A stretch of DNA of 9,886 bases, taken from assembly GCA_028717165.1 (NCBI GenBank), contig JAQUOK010000071.1, forward strand, positions 1 through 9,886, given 5' to 3'. The stretch is from Victivallaceae bacterium (GTDB taxonomy: Bacteria; Verrucomicrobiota; Lentisphaeria; Victivallales; Victivallaceae). The position numbers and the translations under genes were made by a program. The notes under the pieces are model-generated. The model was not told the DNA's origin and did not search any database. It was given only the letters and a program-made list of their open reading frames with translations. Positions 6,811 to 9,886 of the stretch are shown piece by piece (within the stretch, counting starts at the first letter, position 1; each line of letters opens with the position of its first letter).

Positions 6811-6888
6811 TGGTCGGGATGAGAAGATTCGAACTTCCGACCTTTTGACCCCCAGTCAAACGCGCTAACCAGACTGCGCTACATCCCG
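6811..6888 (-). tRNA. tRNA-Pro (anticodon GGG)
   Basis: The minus strand folds as a complete cloverleaf: acceptor CGGGATG pairs with CATCCCG, the D-arm is GCGC/GCGC with an AGTCTGGTTA loop, the anticodon arm is TTTGA-CTGGGGG-TCAAA with anticodon GGG (reads proline CCC/CCU), the variable loop is AGGTC, and the T-arm carries TTCGAAT. The 3' CCA is encoded (6813-6811). Total 78 bases with no intron. Its 3' end points at the replication-like operon, the usual geometry for tRNA-targeted integration. Confidence 0.97.
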
Positions 6889-6906
6889 TTATCAAAAACA
6901 GTACCC

Positions 6907-6936
6907 TTAATATTGATAACTTTCGAAAAAAATCAA
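6907..6936 (-). promoter_or_regulatory. Probable promoter of tRNA-Pro
   Basis: On the minus strand TTGATT (6936-6931) is followed 18 bases later by TATTAA (6912-6907), giving a start near 6900, about 12 bases before the tRNA 5' end. Each box matches the sigma-70 consensus at four of six positions. Confidence 0.5.
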
Positions 6937-7032
6937 GCTGAATAAAAGAAATTATGAGGAAAGAATAATGCCTGCCGAAAATAGAAACCGCTCATAACTC
7001 GAAAATCGGGGAACGTTTTGAGAGAAAACAAA

Positions 7033-8313
7033 CTACTCTGGGAAAAGCCACTGATTTAAAGTTAAATCCAGATTTTCCTTTTTAAACACTTCTATTTTTA
7101 ACATATAACGCTCTTGTGCTTTAATTTTTTTAGGAAGTTTCATCGTTATGGATTCCGGCTTTAAAGGAGAAATATTAAAGGTTTCATAACTTTTGGTCTG
7201 AAGAATAGAACCTCGGGAGGATTTTAAGAGCACATCCATAACTACTCCGTCAGAAGCATAAACCGGCAGAAACTGCATTTCGCACCGATAACGGTCATTC
7301 CCATATTTCTTCAGGGTTAGACCAAAAAACCCTTTCTCATCCACATTGTTTACCGTTTTCATGCCGCGTCCCACCACCAGCTGCCATGTCCATTCAATCC
7401 TCTCCTTCGGCTTGGCTTCAATGTTTATATAGGGGAAAATAGAAAAACAGCTTTCGGTCTTCCAGAAAACAACCTTTTCCAGAACGGCTTTGGAAATAAA
7501 CGCAAATACGCCGTCATCTTCTAAGCCGCCTACGGCTATCCAGCGTTTCGCTTTTGACAGCCGTTCACTTGAAAATTCGTAGTAATCACGAAAATTCTCT
7601 ATAACGATAGGTTCACAATCGATATAGTTGATCCTTTTGCCGCTGACTACCCGCGCCTGCTGATAAGGAACAACAATCCAGGACTTTAACGCGGGATTGG
7701 AGTTATTGAATATTGCCGTCGGACTGACCCGGGCTTTTATCGTTTTGTCGCTTAGATTAAAGAAAACTCCTTTGATTTCAACAACAGACGTATTGGAAAA
7801 AATACAGTCAATACGCATTTTATAATTGAGTTCTTTTTTGCTGTTGTCACAGTCCTGCAGAAAAGAAACCTTTACACTTTCCTGGTTCTCTCCCGTTTTG
7901 CTCACCGCCGAATGCCAGGGGAAAAATTCTTTTATCCTCAAGGCGGCCTTGTTGTCAACGGTACCAATTCCAACTCCGGGTATGATTAATTCTTTCTGAT
8001 CCTTGGGGATTTCAACAAGCGGTTCAAAAATCTGTGCAAGACCATAACGCACAGTCCCGTCAGGAGAAATCCCTCCACTCAGTAAATCAACAGAATTTTT
8101 CAGAACAATGTTTTTAAACCAACCGCCGCGAATTACGTTCACGGTATATTGGTCAGATTCCGTCTTCTGGGGCGATACAAGTACGGTTTTAAAGAATTTA
8201 TTGCTTACGCGGTAAGCTTCCAGATTATCTTTCAACCGGATTTTTTCCACCTTTACTTCAGCGCCGGACTGAATGGCGGCCCAGCAAAACAGGAACACAA
8301 AGAACTTATTCAT
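7033..8313 (-). CDS. Secreted beta-rich protein, possible sugar-mutarotase-like fold
   Basis: The 426-aa protein starts with a clear signal peptide: MNK, a hydrophobic core FFVFLFCWAAI, and a likely cut near SGA-EV (about residue 18), so it is exported. The rest is strand-rich with no membrane segment. Alternating hydrophobic strands such as LNYKMRIDCIFSNTSVVEIKG lead into FFNLSDKTIKARVSPTAIF, then WIVVPYQQARVV. The late segment FSIFPYINIEAKPKERIEWTWQLVVG looks like the PGE-x-x-xW ending of galactose-mutarotase-like carbohydrate-binding domains. I would call it that superfamily at best. No catalytic residues can be assigned. The ATG at 8313 has GGAAAGG about nine bases upstream. It lies alone, with the tRNA gene downstream on the same strand and the pseudopilin-body gene upstream. 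It has no frameshift or gap. Confidence 0.85.
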   Translation of the reverse strand: MNKFFVFLFCWAAIQSGAEVKVEKIRLKDNLEAYRVSNKFFKTVLVSPQKTESDQYTVNVIRGGWFKNIVLKNSVDLLSGGISPDGTVRYGLAQIFEPLVEIPKDQKELIIPGVGIGTVDNKAALRIKEFFPWHSAVSKTGENQESVKVSFLQDCDNSKKELNYKMRIDCIFSNTSVVEIKGVFFNLSDKTIKARVSPTAIFNNSNPALKSWIVVPYQQARVVSGKRINYIDCEPIVIENFRDYYEFSSERLSKAKRWIAVGGLEDDGVFAFISKAVLEKVVFWKTESCFSIFPYINIEAKPKERIEWTWQLVVGRGMKTVNNVDEKGFFGLTLKKYGNDRYRCEMQFLPVYASDGVVMDVLLKSSRGSILQTKSYETFNISPLKPESITMKLPKKIKAQERYMLKIEVFKKENLDLTLNQWLFPE

Positions 8314-8353
8314 TCGTAAACCTTTCCGTATTAATTATTGTCCCGATCGTTTC

Positions 8354-8365
8354 TTCGGTACCGAA
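8354..8365. repeat. 12-bp perfect palindrome in the leader of the secreted-protein gene
   Basis: TTCGGTACCGAA reads the same on both strands and lies between the putative -10 box (8416-8424) and the start codon at 8313. It could be an operator or a leader hairpin; palindromes of this length also occur by chance. Confidence 0.5.
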
Positions 8366-8415
8366 ACATCCCGTAACTGGTCAATCAGGGCAGTTGTGAA
8401 ACCAAGCCTATATTA

Positions 8416-8424
8416 AGTATAGCA
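8416..8424 (-). promoter_or_regulatory. Extended -10 element for the gene at 7033-8313
   Basis: On the minus strand TGC followed by TATACT (8424-8416) matches an extended -10 (TGnTATAAT, five of six in the hexamer). No good -35 is present, which is normal for extended -10 promoters. Transcription would start near 8409, giving a leader of about 95 bases. Confidence 0.5.
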
Positions 8425-8499
8425 GATTTTAAGCCGAAAAGCACGGATTCCCGGGAAAAAAGTTGAAATTCCGGGATTTTATGGGTTGCAATTGCGGAA

Positions 8500-8588
8500 A
8501 GGCGCCGGTTTCATAACCAGAGCGTCAGGAAATGGCGCCTGATTTTTTTGAATTCTTTACACCCGGTTTCATTCAGGCGCCGGGCCTG
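8500..8588. repeat. Cluster of short direct and inverted repeats in the intergenic region
   Basis: Between the two minus genes (309 bases) there are three GGCGCC sites (8501, 8534, 8576), a direct repeat CCGGTTTCAT (8505-8514 and 8563-8572) and a 9-bp inverted repeat GGCGCCTGA (8534-8542) / TCAGGCGCC (8573-8581). A short stem TCAGG/CCTGA (8525-8542) followed by seven T residues (8543-8549) looks like a terminator on the plus strand, although no plus-strand gene precedes it. The layout is reminiscent of REP-like intergenic repeats. Confidence 0.6.
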
Positions 8589-8622
8589 TTAAAACCAAAA
8601 TATTTTTCCATAAAAAGTGTGG

Positions 8623-9886
8623 TTATCTGTAACCCAGTTCCTTATCGATTTTCCGGGCTTTTTCCTGAAGCTTTTTCAGTATTTCCGGTTTGAATTTACT
8701 GGTTTTCGCCAGATAATCTATCAATTCTTCGCAATTGCTGAATTTGCCCGTCAGAGAACCGACGCGCCCATCCTGATACAATACATTAATGACGTTTCTG
8801 TTGTTGCTGATTTTATCGAACGCAACCGGAATGTCCGCTCCGTCCCCTTCAACAAAATCCCCAAAGTAAATATAGGAGGAATTGGCTTCCTTAAGCTCCC
8901 CGCCGGCCGCTTTCACGGTATTTGACTCCGGACAGACAAAAACGGATATATCGGTAAGATAATCTTCCTTGATCAACTTGTTAAGTCCGGCAACGTTGTC
9001 CCCGGCCGGATATTTGTCTTTATGGTCCATGGCATACATTTTCATAGCCAGTCCGATTTGCTTAAGATTGGCGGCGCAACTTACCCGGCGGGCTTTTGTC
9101 CGGGCCTGACCTAATGCGGGCAGAAGTCTTACGACCTGCAGAACGGAGGGAAAAATACTTGAATAAGAAATAAACTGGGGAATATCCATCGGACTGTTCA
9201 TGGTTCCCATGATCCCGTCTTCTTCCCTGGATATGACCAGGAAAAAATCGCTCGGCGGAATCAGTTCGGCAAAAACGGACCAGTTTTTATCTTCCTGTGA
9301 GGCGGCGGCCTTAATCAGGTCAATAAGCGTTGCAATTGTCCTGCCGCTGAAGTAAACGAAAGCTATACCGTGCTGAGGCAAGCCCTGACTTAAATATTTA
9401 AATTCTGGACTTGTGGCCAAGCCGTCTTTTTTCGCCGCGGCGTTTTTAACGATTTCGAGAATCTCCGGGCTGGATACGATGAAAACGTTTTTATCGTCTC
9501 TGCGGATAACCGGCTTAAGCCAGCTCAGAAACGGCGGCGTTTTCGTTTTTATTTCATCAGGCAATACCTGGAAATAAGGCTGGGAGCGGGCAAGCTCGGA
9601 AAGGACTTTAAACGTCAGGTCATTTTTACTCGGAATTTTCAGCATGGCATACAATGCCGGTTTGCCGTCTGCGGTTTTGGCGCTCACGACTAATGAAGAA
9701 TACCTGCCGTTGAGGCTGTCCAGAAAGTCACTCAGTTTAACTTTGAATGAATTAAAAAATTTCTGTTCCGCAAGTGCCGGAACCTCCTGGACGGGTAAAA
9801 CCGGAAATTTCACGAATATAAGTTTCAGTTTCGCCCATATTTTCCCGGGTTCGATCTGATAGGCGGAAGCAAACAAAGTTTCTCCT
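8623..9886 (-). CDS. Partial protein: unknown N-terminal domain fused to a pseudopilin-like body
   Basis: At least 417 residues are visible. The frame stays open to the right edge, so I treat the 5' end as cut. A TTG at 9876 has AGGAG before it, but the codons upstream continue in frame and no signal peptide is seen from that point. Numbering from that TTG, residues 1-235 include a segment (KNVFIVSSPEILEIVKNAA then SPEFKYLSQGLP, 129-167) that resembles DUF3352-type proteins. Residues 250-375 are the body of Lentisphaerae/Planctomycete pseudopilin-like proteins: LLPALGQARTKARR (251-264), SCAANLKQIGLAMKMYAMDH (266-285), FVCPES (313-318) and the final VLYQDGRVGSL (365-375), like the usual DGHV motif. 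The FTLIE prepilin cleavage motif that normally begins this fold is missing. A charged helical tail (397-417) ends the protein. It is probably envelope-located, but its function is unknown. Confidence 0.8.
   Translation of the reverse strand, partial: GETLFASAYQIEPGKIWAKLKLIFVKFPVLPVQEVPALAEQKFFNSFKVKLSDFLDSLNGRYSSLVVSAKTADGKPALYAMLKIPSKNDLTFKVLSELARSQPYFQVLPDEIKTKTPPFLSWLKPVIRRDDKNVFIVSSPEILEIVKNAAAKKDGLATSPEFKYLSQGLPQHGIAFVYFSGRTIATLIDLIKAAASQEDKNWSVFAELIPPSDFFLVISREEDGIMGTMNSPMDIPQFISYSSIFPSVLQVVRLLPALGQARTKARRVSCAANLKQIGLAMKMYAMDHKDKYPAGDNVAGLNKLIKEDYLTDISVFVCPESNTVKAAGGELKEANSSYIYFGDFVEGDGADIPVAFDKISNNRNVINVLYQDGRVGSLTGKFSNCEELIDYLAKTSKFKPEILKKLQEKARKIDKELGYR

Noticed and set aside
8617..8925. 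Plus-strand 102-codon frame inside the pseudopilin-body gene
   Set aside because: It is the complement of a region with clear family motifs on the minus strand.
1..9886. CRISPR array or insertion sequence
   Set aside because: No regularly spaced repeats and no transposase or flanking inverted repeats were seen.

Overview
The window looks like bacterial chromosome carrying an accessory, element-like segment. A Lentisphaerae/Victivallales-type host (PVC group) is my best guess. The main reason is the C-terminal half of the protein at 8623-9886: its LLPALGQAR-x-KARR-x-SCAANLKQIG stretch is the conserved body of the pseudopilin-like proteins that are abundant in Lentisphaerae and Planctomycetes. 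A long secreted beta-rich protein and a CBM9-like fold fit the same group. This is inference from motifs; no marker gene is present.

Layout. 1-643: two minus-strand genes, a truncated one at the window edge (1-154) and a small DUF1232/YkvA-type membrane-associated protein (266-586), each next to a perfect hairpin. 711-1076: an unrecognised plus-strand ORF. 1186-2481: a plus-strand 431-aa cytoplasmic protein with a CBM9-like N-terminal half and an unknown C-terminal half, ending before a strong intrinsic terminator (2557-2594). 2664-6491: a tight four-gene plus-strand operon: an excisionase-type HTH protein, an SF3/D5-like helicase, an unknown 153-aa protein and an unknown 546-aa protein. Start/stop overlaps (ATGA at 4390, TAATG at 4849) suggest translational coupling. 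6492-6810: no convincing gene. 6811-6888: tRNA-Pro(GGG) on the minus strand, its 3' end facing the operon. 7033-8313 and 8623-9886: two host-like minus-strand genes, a secreted beta-rich protein and a pseudopilin-body fusion cut by the window end.

How they may work together. HTH plus SF3 helicase plus two small-operon proteins is the plan of an autonomous replication/excision module of an integrative element, satellite or plasmid. Its position next to the 3' end of a tRNA gene fits tRNA-targeted integration. No integrase and no second copy of the tRNA 3' end is in the window, so the other end of any element would lie to the left of position 1. The 546-aa protein has no family I recognise and is the most interesting unknown; the CBM9-like protein without a signal peptide is second.
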